Positions 41,889 through 54,200 of a stretch of DNA of 64,000 nt are shown here, one piece after another. Origin of the DNA: Patella vulgata (Eukaryota; Mollusca; Gastropoda; Patellidae); NCBI RefSeq assembly GCF_932274485.2, contig NC_065881.2, positions 61,948,702 to 62,012,701 of the forward strand. Direction: 5' to 3'. Position 1 is the stretch's first letter. Each line of letters opens with the position of its first letter. The position numbers were made by a program, and so were the translations under genes. The notes under the pieces are model-generated. The model was not told the origin of the DNA. It worked only from the letters and a program-made list of their open reading frames with translations, and ran no database searches.

Positions 41889-42808
41889 TCACACAATACC
41901 ATTATTATTGAAATGATTTTTACAGTCTATGGTTAAAGAATAAATAGTTCTTATTCCCAGAGGTATGAGCATAATTAGACACAAATATAATTTATATGGA
42001 ATGAGCGGTGTGCTACCTATAGGAGGAAACCACAGACCTCTTCGTGTTGCATCTCTGATATGGTGTGACAACCATGCGGTTGTAAACAACAGAGAAAATA
42101 TTTTTAAAATGTTGGAATCAAACAAACATCCAAAAAGGGTAGCGGTACCAGAAACCAGAGGAATTATAGTTGATTTATGAAAAGGTGGTCTTCTTGGTAA
42201 ATTTATAGCATCCTGCAAAAGTAACAGTAACCAAATATTAGGTTAATGAATAGGCTACATCACATTTTTTTGGCTTTCAGGAGAATTAGTTTCTGTTCTT
42301 ACAGGTATATTCTGATTAGTGTTCAAATGAAGAGCAACACATATTTTTGTATTGTTGTATATACAAGTAAATATATTTAATGAGTAACAAGTTTTTAAAT
42401 TAAGATTTGTTTTTCATGAGCTGGTCAGATTGTAAGCTTATATTTTGGCACAAAGAATTTTTTGGATATTAAAAAACAGAAGATCACCTTTATATCAGTT
42501 GATTTAGCTTCAATAAAGTGATCCAGATCAACTCCCAAGGCCAGAAAAAAACACAGAAGAAGTGACACTATTTGGTTAACCTTAAGATTAAAATTGATCA
42601 CAATGGCCCAAGAAAAAAAGCCTACAATTCCATGAGTCATGTTGTCAAATAACGCTCTTGTCCACATCATTTTTCTTTGATTTATTTGTGACGACCTTTC
42701 ATCTACAATGAAGTAGTGTTCCAAACAATAGTCACCAATTATGCAGGTTAATATTAAACACGTTTCATAAACTAAAAGGCATACATGCGTATGGCCCAAA
42801 AATAACAT
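41889..42808 (-). CDS. TMEM267: Transmembrane protein 267 homologue, 2 exons
   Basis: Exons 42808-42488 and 42212-41889 join in phase 0 (AAG|GTGATC to TTTGCAG|GAT) to give 214 residues; human TMEM267 (C5orf28) has about 215. Shared landmarks: RALFDNMTH.IVGFFSWAIV (human [20 protein letters not shown]), LDHF (VDHF), LPRRPPFHKSTIIP (LPRRPFLHCSTVIP) and SHHIRDATRRGLWFPPIG (SHHIRDGIRHGLWICPFG). Four or five hydrophobic segments make it a multipass membrane protein. Its biochemical role is not established. A TGA lies in frame two codons before the ATG, fixing the start. It is divergent from PSMA5. Confidence 0.93.
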
Positions 42809-43445
42809 AATTCACTTTCAGCCCTTGTTAGTACCGGTATTTATTTCAGGCTGTTCACGTACCAGCTAAGATTCTACATTCATGGGGGCTAAACTAATCA
42901 GTCAGTCAGGGTGTTATTTTAAGATTTCAAATTTACATCTATAGTTTAAGAAAATAATATGATAAGTCAATTTTGGTTGAGTGAGTGGTACATGACTACT
43001 CCGTTGGACTGAACTCGCCAACAGACTGTTGAACAGTGCTGCGTCACAAAAACAGTGATTTTCTGAAACAAGTTCAGCGACATTTCTTTACCTTCATGAA
43101 CTATTACCAGATCTATCGAAACACATAATTTTGTATGTACATGTATTTCTAGAACTCAATCATAGTACGGTAAAAAAAAAGAAGCATATTTTGATTGAGT
43201 AACAGTTCATCATAAGTAAATATTGGGTAAATATTGGTACTGTTCCGAGAGGAAAACCATCTGACATCGCGGCGTAGTCGTAATGTGCAAAGCAAGTCCA
43301 GAAAGAGTGTATCCGGTTTTATAACCAATCAAAACTACAGCGTTTCTCAGTCACCGGAGACCACACTTTCTGTAAATCGCTGTGTCAGTGAACAAAAACA
43401 TTATTTCAATTAAATTTTGTTAACAAGCTTTGTATAAATATCAGC
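42809..43445. promoter_or_regulatory. Probable shared promoter of TMEM267 and PSMA5
   Basis: The two start codons face away from each other across 637 bp with no repeat family recognised between them. The segment 43255-43345 is the G/C-richest part (CATCGCGGCGTAGTCG, CGGTTTTATAACCAATC). ATAACCAATCA contains an ATTGG box on the opposite strand. This is consistent with a bidirectional housekeeping promoter; the transcription starts are not determined. Confidence 0.5.
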
Positions 43446-44171
43446 ATGTTTTTAACAAGATCTGAGTACGATCGTGGTGTCAATACTTTTTCACCGGAAG
43501 GAAGATTGTTTCAAGTAGAATATGCCATCGAAGCCATAAAACTTGGTTCAACAGCTATAGGAATCCAATCTTCTGAGGGAACAGTGTTGGCAGTAGAGAA
43601 GAGAGTAACCTCTCCACTCATAGAACCATCCAGTATAGAGAAAATAATGGAAGTAGATACACACATAGGCTGTGCTATGAGTGGTTTGATTGCAGATTCT
43701 CGAACCTTAATTGATAGAGCTCGAGTTGAGGCCCAAAATCACTGGTTTACTTACAATGAAAGAATGAGCATTGAAAGTGTCACCCAAGCAGTTAGTAATC
43801 TCGCCCTAGCTTTTGGAGATGATGATGCTGAACCCGGAGCTATGAGTCGACCATTTGGAGTGGCATTGTTATTTGCTGGTATTGACGAAAAAGGTCCACA
43901 ATTGTATCATATGGATCCTTCTGGTACGTTCATTCAATATGATGCAAAAGCCATTGGTTCAGGATCAGAGGGAGCACAACAGGCCTTACAGGAAGTGTTT
44001 CATAAGTCTATTACCCTGAAAGAAGCTTGTAAATCTGCTCTTACTATTCTAAAACAGGTGATGGAAGAAAAACTAAACTCCACAAATGTTGAATTGGCTA
44101 CTGTTACACCAGAAAGAAATTTTCACATGTTTTCAAAGGAAGAATTAGAAAATGTAATAAAAGACATTTAG
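43446..44171 (+). CDS. PSMA5: Proteasome 20S core subunit alpha-5, intronless CDS
   Basis: One of the seven alpha-ring subunits of the 20S proteasome, which gate the chamber and bind regulators. The 241 residues equal the human length. Clear matches are the alpha-subunit start [90 protein letters not shown], and the end ELENVIKDI. Like all alpha subunits it lacks the catalytic N-terminal Thr. The coding region is one uninterrupted exon with a full 3' UTR and AATAAA at 44420. An acceptor-like ATATCAG just before the ATG leaves room for a 5' UTR intron. No 3' poly(A) tract is seen, and the location beside a divergent promoter argues for a functional gene. Confidence 0.98.
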   Translation: MFLTRSEYDRGVNTFSPEGRLFQVEYAIEAIKLGSTAIGIQSSEGTVLAVEKRVTSPLIEPSSIEKIMEVDTHIGCAMSGLIADSRTLIDRARVEAQNHWFTYNERMSIESVTQAVSNLALAFGDDDAEPGAMSRPFGVALLFAGIDEKGPQLYHMDPSGTFIQYDAKAIGSGSEGAQQALQEVFHKSITLKEACKSALTILKQVMEEKLNSTNVELATVTPERNFHMFSKEELENVIKDI

Positions 44172-45284
44172 ACAAAACAAAGACACATTCTTTTTGAGGA
44201 TATATTATAAATGTTCACATCGTTATTGTATTTTGATTTAAAAGGGGGATGGTTTAATTACGAATATTAAATATGTACAGTGTGTAAAATCATTATAACT
44301 TACACATGACTCAAAAACATTTTAGGATATATCAAGTCTATAAAGAGTGAATTTGTTCCCTTGTTGGGATGTGATCATTGTTTATTTTATTGTTTATTAT
44401 GTAAATTATCATACTTCATAATAAAATTTGACCCCCAAAGTGAATTAAAATGAAATTGTTGATTTTTCATTGATTATTTGTATATCCTGGGATGTATTAT
44501 CAGAATCAAATATTGCCACCCATTTTGTTATCTCAATCTCAGTTTTAAAAAATCTAAATGTAATCCCGGGGAAGTATAAACATGGAATTTATATAGTTCT
44601 GTTCTTGATACTTGAGCTTAATCCCAAGGAAACACCTATAAGTTTGAAGGTATATATTTTGATGAATAGTTTGGACGAAATGTTGTTTTAATTCTGATTT
44701 TGAGATTCCCTCTTCTTTCATGTTTGAATTCTATAAAGACAAGCTGTTATAAAACTAATTCCACATTGAATATTCACAATTTTCTTCCTTGTCTTGTCCA
44801 GTTCATTGTCAACGACTGAGCATTAACTTATCCAAAATATTAATATAGGTTATGCAATTTTTGTGTAGGCCTATAAAGTATGGCAATTTTGGTATATATG
44901 GAAAGTAGAAATATCCAATCTTACTAGAAAAATACTGGATTCCCTGGAAAACACTCATTTAGTGTATACAGGACAAAAATGTACGGATTTCCCTACTCGA
45001 CAACCCGATGATTAGGATTGTCTGCATGCGTGACGTCGAAGGTTGAGCGCTTGATGTACATGTTGATAAACTTTATGAAGAGTTAGACGTACAACACGAA
45101 TAGTGATCACGCTTCAAGTTTGATTTGTAATTAATAATGCCTTAAAATGACCAATTTAATTACATTGGAAGGTGTATAATGATCAAATAAAGTCTTGTTG
45201 GCAATAAAAATGACAGGAAATGTTAGAACTAGTTAGTATTGTGAGATGATAGCAGAAGAATTGTCTTGAACGCGTGAAAACAAC
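44172..45284 (+). other. PSMA5 3' UTR and spacer to the LRR gene
   Basis: AATAAA at 44420-44425 is the likely PSMA5 poly(A) signal, about 250 bp after the stop. The following 860 bp hold no recognised gene. An AACAACATGGCAG|GTGAGA at 45279-45296 gives the probable first exon of the LRR gene. Confidence 0.55.
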
Positions 45285-48200
45285 ATGGCAGGTGAGAAAC
45301 CTTTCAAATACTGTAATATATAGTCAAGCAGTGGTAAGAAGTTTTATATTAATCCCTTCACGTGCCTGTGGTGACATTCTAATTGATTTCAGCATTAGGG
45401 ATAGACTATATTTTCTGAGAAGATGAAATTGACCAGTTATTTGTTAAATGACAACTTGATAATATGTTGTTGACAAAAAAAATGCAATAAAGATACTCAA
45501 TTATTTCAGGCTACCTTTGACATTTTATAGTTACACAAGTTGAAGTACATCTAAGTCACTGACAAAAATAATTGGTGGTCTGAATTAATTGCATTGAAAG
45601 TGGGTTATCTCCCATACACCAGTTGGTTTCCGGAAATCGAAGTCAATGTCAACATTGAGTAAAAATATTTGGTTTCTGTTTTTGACGTTGGAAAGGTGAG
45701 AGACTCGGAAACTTTATGACTTTATATATAAATACACACCTTATGTGATTAGTAAGGATTAGGGTAATTAGGTTTATTTTGATGGGGAAAAAAGTATCCG
45801 ATGGATGTGTGGGGGGGGGGGGGGCGGATATAACTATAATACAAGTTAAAAAGGAGCTATATACTATATAGGCATAGTAATAGTAATAGTATAGTAAGAT
45901 CTCGGAAACTTTATGACTTTATATATAAATACACACCTGATGTGATTAGTAAGGATTAGGGTAATAAGGTTTATTTTTATGGGGAAAAAAAGTATCCGAT
46001 TGAGGTGTGTGTGTGGGGGGGGGGGGGGTGAGGATAAGTTAAAGGAGCTATATAGGCCTAATAATAGTAATAGTATAGTTAGATCTAATACCTCAATAAA
46101 TGATATTTTCCATAATATTCAAAATAAAAAATGTGAATTAGTATTGGTCCGTTTCAATCGATATTGATGCTGTATATCGTGCAGTGAAATATGGGATCCA
46201 ATTAACCAACATTTTAAAATCAGGGCACGAGTTGTGTAAGCTACTCTATAGTTTTGGGTGTCATTTGTAATTAACAAAGAAAAACATATCCTACAAGACC
46301 GTATGAGGAAATTATTAGTAATTGATGATTCACAAACGACAAAATATCATTAAAGGGCAAATCCCGATTATATTTTGGTGAATAAAACTGATTAATTTTG
46401 TGTTAAAAACCCTTAAAATATACTCTACCTTAAGTCCGTGCAACTAACTCAATATTTGTGATATGTTTTCAAACAACTTAAACCCGCCATTCTTCGTCTG
46501 GAAATGTTGACCGGTGTTACAAGCTCAATTATAATGTGTCTGGATAAAACCAGACTTTTATTTTATAAAAATAAGGTGTAGGTGAAATTTACATTTCTTT
46601 ATCAAGTCCTACAGCACATGGCTGCGCTGTATAGACCTCTAAAAGGAACGGAAATCGATTATCAGGTCACCCAATGAAAATGTTGTCCTGAAATCTTAAA
46701 AAAAAGGGTTACGTGTCCGGATAAGCGGTTTTGGCATTCACGTCCCAACAACTCAATATTTTGAGGCGAAATTTGGAGACAGTTAAATACACCATTCCTC
46801 TATATTTTGGTGCTTGAATATGTACACAAACCTTTGTGTTTTAGGCTTTTTTCAAATCGGGATAGTCCCTTTAAAAAAATGTATAGAATGGCCAAAGCAG
46901 GCATAACGACTACCGTTCAGTTTGGACTGTTCACATAAATCATCGAACATAACTGATTTGAAATTACAATAAAATTGTTAAAAATTGAACATAAATTATT
47001 ATAAATCACTTTATTTACGTTCATATGACATGAGAGAATTTGTAAAACTGTACTGGTAGACCCTACCCTTCATTTAAAACATAGATATGACATCATCCTT
47101 TGATGTTTTTAGCCATTATATAGGAGAATGTACGCTCTTCTTAAACAATCGTCTATTATTTATAAAACTGTCCATTATTTTCAATAAATAATGGACAGTT
47201 TTATAAATAATAGACGATTGTTTAAGAAAATACCAATAATAGACACGTATCTGAAAAATGAACATGTATTATTTATGATAATTTATTCTCTAAACAAATA
47301 AAATTACAAAAAATGAAATTACTTTAAAACCTTATAGTTACCGAAATGTCACATGGGCGAATTATTTCACGTGTTTGTCTACATAAAGAATTCCACTTAA
47401 ATCCGTCCGTTATATGTCACTTATCCGTTTAATAGTACGTTCGGCACTAGATCGGTGATACGTTTCTATACGGCATACACCCACATTTTCACACCTTTTT
47501 TGTGGACACTCTACAGGTCATAACTTGAAATATAGGTTTATATCCCAAACATCTCATTTCCTTTCGATATTGGCTTGTATGGGACCGTAACTTCATGGTT
47601 TATGGCCCCCGATTGTATACAATAGAGGTCACAATTATTAGCCCATTTTGATGAAACTGAACATGTGTATTTATAACCCAAAGATCTTGATTCCTTGCAA
47701 TATTGGCGCATATCGGACCGTAATTTCCTGGATTATGGCCCCGGATTGAACAAAAAAACGTGTTTTGAGCCTGTGGAACTATGCAGGTTACAATTTTTAT
47801 CCGATTATAAAAAAAAGTTCAAATATATCACCGTTACACCATAATGACAGTTGAGTTTGAATTTCGTGAATTGGTTTGTGCCTTTGATCCTGTGTCCTGT
47901 CACTTATATCAGAGTATATATTAAATTTTAAATCAAAATTGGGACGGCTAGTACCCTCCATATTGACCACAGTATTAAGAAAATTATCAATATCTAAATC
48001 ATTCTCGTGAGCAGCCTTTCCATCACAACTTTGACGGCTATTATCCCACATATCAAGAACATCTACGGCTATTCTCTTCCATATCGAGTACATTACCAAT
48101 GTAATCAGTATCCAAATGCTTATCACATATATTCTCATTATTAATATTTGTTTCCGACTGTGTTGTAAACATGTCTCCATGTAGAATATTTTGGACTGTC

Positions 48201-51200
48201 TGTGTATGCTTGCATTGTATGACTGGAGTGTTTTGTCACATGCATTCATGAGCATGTGCATGTTGTTTTAAGAATATATCCATTATTTTATGGCTTGTTG
48301 TTTTAAAAAACTATCCATTATTTGTATCTCTATGGTGCTATGTTTTAAGTTTGATAATAGCCTCAGACTGTCCATTATGTAAATACAAAGAAAAACTTCG
48401 GGGCTAACGCCCCTCAGTTGTTCTTTCTATTTACATAATGGACAGTCTGAGGCCATTATCCATCACTTAATAGAAGATAAGAAATGTGCAGTTATATTGC
48501 TCCTAATAGTTTGCAACAACAATATCTCTCTACATTTTCAAAAGGAAGCCACAGTTGCTCATTGAGTAAGACACTGGCTTCCTAACTTGGATGTCTCGGG
48601 TTCGCTACCTGTGCTTGGCCAAGAATATTCGTTGGATTTTCCAGTGTTGTTTCCTCTTGTCAGTGGTGCTAGAATAAGGACTTAACAAGAACATAGTCTA
48701 GTTGATTGGAAGGTAATAAAAACCAATATCCTGTGTATACATTGCAATGGCATGCACATAAAAGAACCCTTAACAGTCGGAATTCAAAATGCTCTTATTC
48801 ATTATCCCTGTCGGAGCAGAAAAGTAGGATGTTAAATAATAGTTTATATAACAATTGAAGCCAAAATAAAGACCCGCAACAGGCAGATTTTGCTTTTACA
48901 TGAAACAGTATGCATCTTTAATAAATTATGTACAATACAGGATGCTCCCTATCCAATTTGATCATTATAGTAACTCTAGCTTTTACTTTTAGTTAATGGC
49001 AACATTTCTCGATGGCAAATCCTATAGGCACTTTTGTTTTACAGGAGGAAATATGTCAGAAGTTCCATCTCTTCACTCAGCAGCAATATTTGCATGTACA
49101 CAGTCATTGTTAAAGCTTTTTGATGACCATCAAGATGAATTTCGACATCGATTAATTTCAATCTTTGCCAGTGATGACTATGGAGTAATTGGTCACAATG
49201 TTCTACAAAGGATAGTCGAATATTATCCAGAGAAACTTACAGATTCTATTCTTTTGGCCTTAGTTCAAGAAAGCATGAAGATCTTAAATTTAAAGAAATG
49301 CATAAATGTAACAGGATGTAATATTTTAAAGGCATTACAGAAGTGAGTTACCTACTAATTCCACTTTTATGCATATAAAGCTGTTTCTGTGACCAAATAC
49401 AACATGACCTTTTAATCCAAAGTTATAATTTTTAACAAATTTCATGCTTTACTTTACTTTATTTCAATAAATAAAAGGATTTAAGTGAGTAAAATTTAAA
49501 TAACTGTCTTTCTACTATAATAGTTAAAAACTATATAATGTAAAGACAATTTGCTGAAAATTTCAGTTAGATTGATCCACTATGAACCGAGAATTAAGCG
49601 ATTGAAATTTCAGCCTAGCCTCGATCATCATTACTAAAGTGGGTACAATAAAAAACATAGTCCCGATTATCCATTTCATGATTAAATCATGAATGACAGT
49701 TAAGCAGCAAATCGGATCATAATATCCAATAAATATCACAGGCTAGCATTGACATTGAGAGTTGATTATTGTCTGGATAAGTTAATTAATGTCTAATTAA
49801 TAATATAGATAATATTTCAGGCCTAAAGGAAGACCTCTAATAGGCAGATTTAGCTCTTGCATAATGTATGTTTAATTGATGCAAATTGGTTTTATTGTGT
49901 TTTCAGGAGTAAACAACTTACAAGTCTAGATCTGTCAGAATGTGAACAATTAATGTTGCCAGCTTTGTTTGGAGCTTTTGGAAATATATTGCCATGCCTG
50001 ACAATGATAAACATTTCTGAGTGTAGAACCGTTAACAGTGCTTTGGTTCAGGTACATAATTTGTTTTTATACACATATTGAAATGTGGTCGTATATTGTT
50101 GTCGCCCCCGTCCGTCCGTCCGATTTTCGATAATTACTGCCGGAGTTATGGCCCTTGATCACTTTGAAAAATCTTGTGGAATCTCTAGAGGCTAAAGTTA
50201 ATATCCGATTGACTTTAAATTTATACACAGTGTTTAAGTTCATGAGACGAAGAAGCCCTATGATTTTTAGCGATTTCCGATAATTACTGCCAGAGTTATG
50301 GCCCTTGATCACTTTGAAAAATCTCGTGGACGCTCTAGAGGCTAAATTAATATCGGATTGACTTTAAATTTATACACAGTGGTTAAGGTCATGAGACAAA
50401 AAAGCCTATTCATTTTCTTCGATTTCCGATAATTACTGCCAGAGTTATGGCCCTTGATCACTCTGAAAAATCTTGTGGACGCTCTAGAGGCTAAAGTTAA
50501 TATCCGATTGACTTTAAATTTATCAACTGTGTTTAAGATCATGAGACAAAGAAGCCTATTGATTTTCAGTGATTTCCAATAATTACTGCCAGAGTTATGG
50601 CCCTTGATCACTTTGAAAAATCTTGTGACGCTCTAGAGGCAAAAGTTATCAGATTTAAATTCCCATAAACTGGTACACAATTTTCTTGTACTTTACTATC
50701 AAGTGTATTTTTTTATTAATTTATACAAACGATTTTTTTTTTAAAACCTTACTTGATTGTGCCAGCTACCCATGCTCCTCTCACGGGTCCTGCTTATGTA
50801 TTATATAATATTTACGGTACCACTAACATTTCTTACATATATTCAGCGACATTGACGACATTGAAATTGAGTTTATCATCAAGTAAAGTTGCCCACATGA
50901 TTAATTATAACTGTCATAAACTACCGGGCAAAAGAAAGATGACACATGTTAATCCAGTTTTATCTATACATTAATGTTGCAGTAAGTTTATACATTATCC
51001 AAAAACATTTAACAAAATATACCCTGTATACACATCGCAGTGACTGAACACAGGATATGCTAAATTTCGTGCAGTCATGAAAAATCGTAAAATCAGGATT
51101 GTGGGTATTTTTTCGAGATGCACGAACATGATTATTAGGGGGACACACCGATGAAGGAGAGAGGGTTTTTGGTATGGCACAGATGGGGGCATGTCAGTGG

Positions 51201-54200
51201 CAAATTGCAAGAATGTTCCACATCCAACCACCATCAGCAATCTTTTCCGGCGGTTTCAGCAAACAGGCCGAACTCAAGACCAACCAAGATCTGGATGGCA
51301 AAGGGTCACAACTCCAGCTGAAAACCACCTTATCCAGATAATGCCTCTCCGAAACAGGTGGCCACTGCATTGGGACACTCCATCAGCAGACACACTGTCT
51401 CCTGCCTGATGGCCCCGTATTGTTGGTATAAGAGTCTACCGACCATTTTGAGTAATGATCTTGAGCTCTCAACACCATCAGTGCAGATTACAATGGGTAA
51501 GAACTGTTCATCCATGGAAGCAGCATGTTTGGCAATGTGTGCACTTCACAGTTGAAAGTCAAATCAACCTGTTCAGGTTTGTGTTTATCGCCATAGAGGG
51601 GAGAGACTGGTGCCTAACTGCACTCATCCTTATGGTGGTGATGGCGTTATGATATGGAGAGGGATTTGTGACCAGCAGAGAACAAAGTTTGTTATTATCG
51701 GTGGAAACCTGACTGTTCAATAATACAGTGATGGAATTCTGTAACCTGTGGTTGTGTCATTCTTGCAACAGCAACACAGGGCTATTGCAAGAATGGCAAA
51801 GGATTCCCGGTGACGTAATAAGACGGCTGATAACATCCATGAAGAGACACATTTTGGCATGTATTAAAGTTGTGTCTTGTCAGATGATCAGACTGCATAA
51901 GGACTTATTCAAGGACTTCTCCTTGATTTGTGTGTGTGTAATTATTTATCTAGACTCCATTGATCTTTAGCCGTGGCTTGTGGCCAGACATCAGAAACTT
52001 ATTCCTTTCAATTAAATATTCATCATTTAAATCAAAACTGTCTTTGTCCTTTTTCTGGATCATGTACACAGGGGGTGTCAACTTCGTTTTGCCCGGTAGT
52101 TTATATACATAGCTCATTTTTAATACTTTCCAATCCCGATCCACAACACACAGCATTTGTGACACAAATAGTTATAATTTACGGAAATAAAAGGTTAATT
52201 CTGACAGATAAATTTAAAGTACAGGTAGGTTATGTACTGTAAATATAGCAATATGACTTCATGACCATATGCAGATGAAAGGTTAGAGATTAGATTTGTT
52301 TGTGGGTTAACTGTAGTTCTGGTTAAATTTATGCTAATGTATATCTGTATATAATGTATTGTTCTATTTACATTATAGTCACTTCTAAGAAACACACCTT
52401 GTTTACAAGATCTCAATCTTTCTAAATGTAATGAATTAACAGATGAAGCATTTTTATTGGATTTAGAGATTCAAGACAAAAATCTACTTGGATTAGAGGT
52501 GTGTATTTTTCTATTTGTTTTAAATCATTGCAATCATTGCATGCACCTGAGGTTTAGTTCTGAAGTATTGTGACCATAATTTATATAATAAAAGGAAAAA
52601 TAACCAATGAATAATATCAAGATGTGTTAAATATATTGTTTTTTTATGAAAAATTTGTTATGTCCATTTGCCTAAAGTAAACTTTAATGCTTTTCATCAT
52701 TTATAATGTGCTTAAAATGATGACTGGCTTGCTGGTTCGATGACGAACAAGGATTTTAAGCCCAAATTACACTATATATTATGTATGTATTGATTTAAGA
52801 CAGCTGTACCAGGCTCATATCACAGACCAACGAACTTTTCTCTGAAGAGTATAAATATCTCATCCTGTGACAAGATCACAAGTTTAGCTGTTGCATATAT
52901 CTGTGCTTTTGCTGGCCTAACTCTTCAAAATATAAATATGGCATATTCAAATGTAAGTGACATATTTTATTCTTTTGCTGTGTAGATGTTGCTGGGTGGG
53001 TCAAGTGGGTCAATTTTCAGAAATTGGGGAAATCGACCCCCTCATAAGAATCTGGAAAAGGTATATGTTATTGTACATGTAAAAACTAGAAACTGTGCAA
53101 AGTTTGTGGTCTGTTGCTTGAAAATTGATTGAGATATGGGCATTTGAGTTTCATGGGTTACTGATAAGTTTTCTAAACAAAATATGTATCAATAATTTAC
53201 TTCAGTTTCAGATATCTTGTTTTAACCTTTCTATCGGTTACTGGGTTATGGTTATTTGAATACATGTAATGGCGGCCATGCCCATTTTGGCCGAAATCCC
53301 CAAAATTAGGTTGGCCGTATCTCAGGAACTGTTAGTCGAATCAAGCTAAAATTTGGAATATTAACTTTTTCAGCCAAAATAAACATATAAACCAAATTTC
53401 AGCAAAACCGAAGGGGGTGCGGTTTAACTCATTGGGTGATGATTGACATGGAATGACCCAAAACACAGATTTGGAAAAAATCTATAAAAGTATTGTGATG
53501 GCATGGGACAAGAATGGTTTTAACATATATTAAGAGACATTAGTACAAACTATAATTCCACCAAGTTTCAGATTTTTAGGTGCTCATCTACCGGGTTCAA
53601 TCAGCTCGAAAATATAATTGACATAGATTGACCCAAAACACAGATTTTGAAAAAAATCGAAAAGATATCGAGATGGCATGGGACTAGAATGGCTTTAACA
53701 TATGTTGGAGACATTAGTACAAACTATAATCACACCAAGTTTCAGATTTTTAGGTGTTCATCTACCGGGTTCTATTGGATCGAAAATACGAGGCAATTTT
53801 CGAAAATTGGTGTCTGAAACCATATTTGAGGCTACAGGTAATTTTCTGGGAATCTAGTGAAGACTGATGCGTTTTCATATGTTTCTTATGTAGTACTACC
53901 GGCAATCTCTGGATAGGCCAAGATTTGGGTCTATATCACTTACTTTGTAGCTCCTGGAGGACTACAAAATCCAGAAAATATACAATTACACCAAATTTTT
54001 TTCTCGGTTTTTATGGCCAAGTAGCATGCGAACCCTACCACTCACCTGTAATCTGATTGAGGATTCGTAATCTGGAGAAAAAGTTCTTTAACACTACCAA
54101 ATTTGAGCTGTATATCTTCACTAGAAAGGTAAAAATAAGATATCTGAATCTCAAGTATGATACATATTTTGTTTCAAAAACTTATCGGTAACTCATCAAC

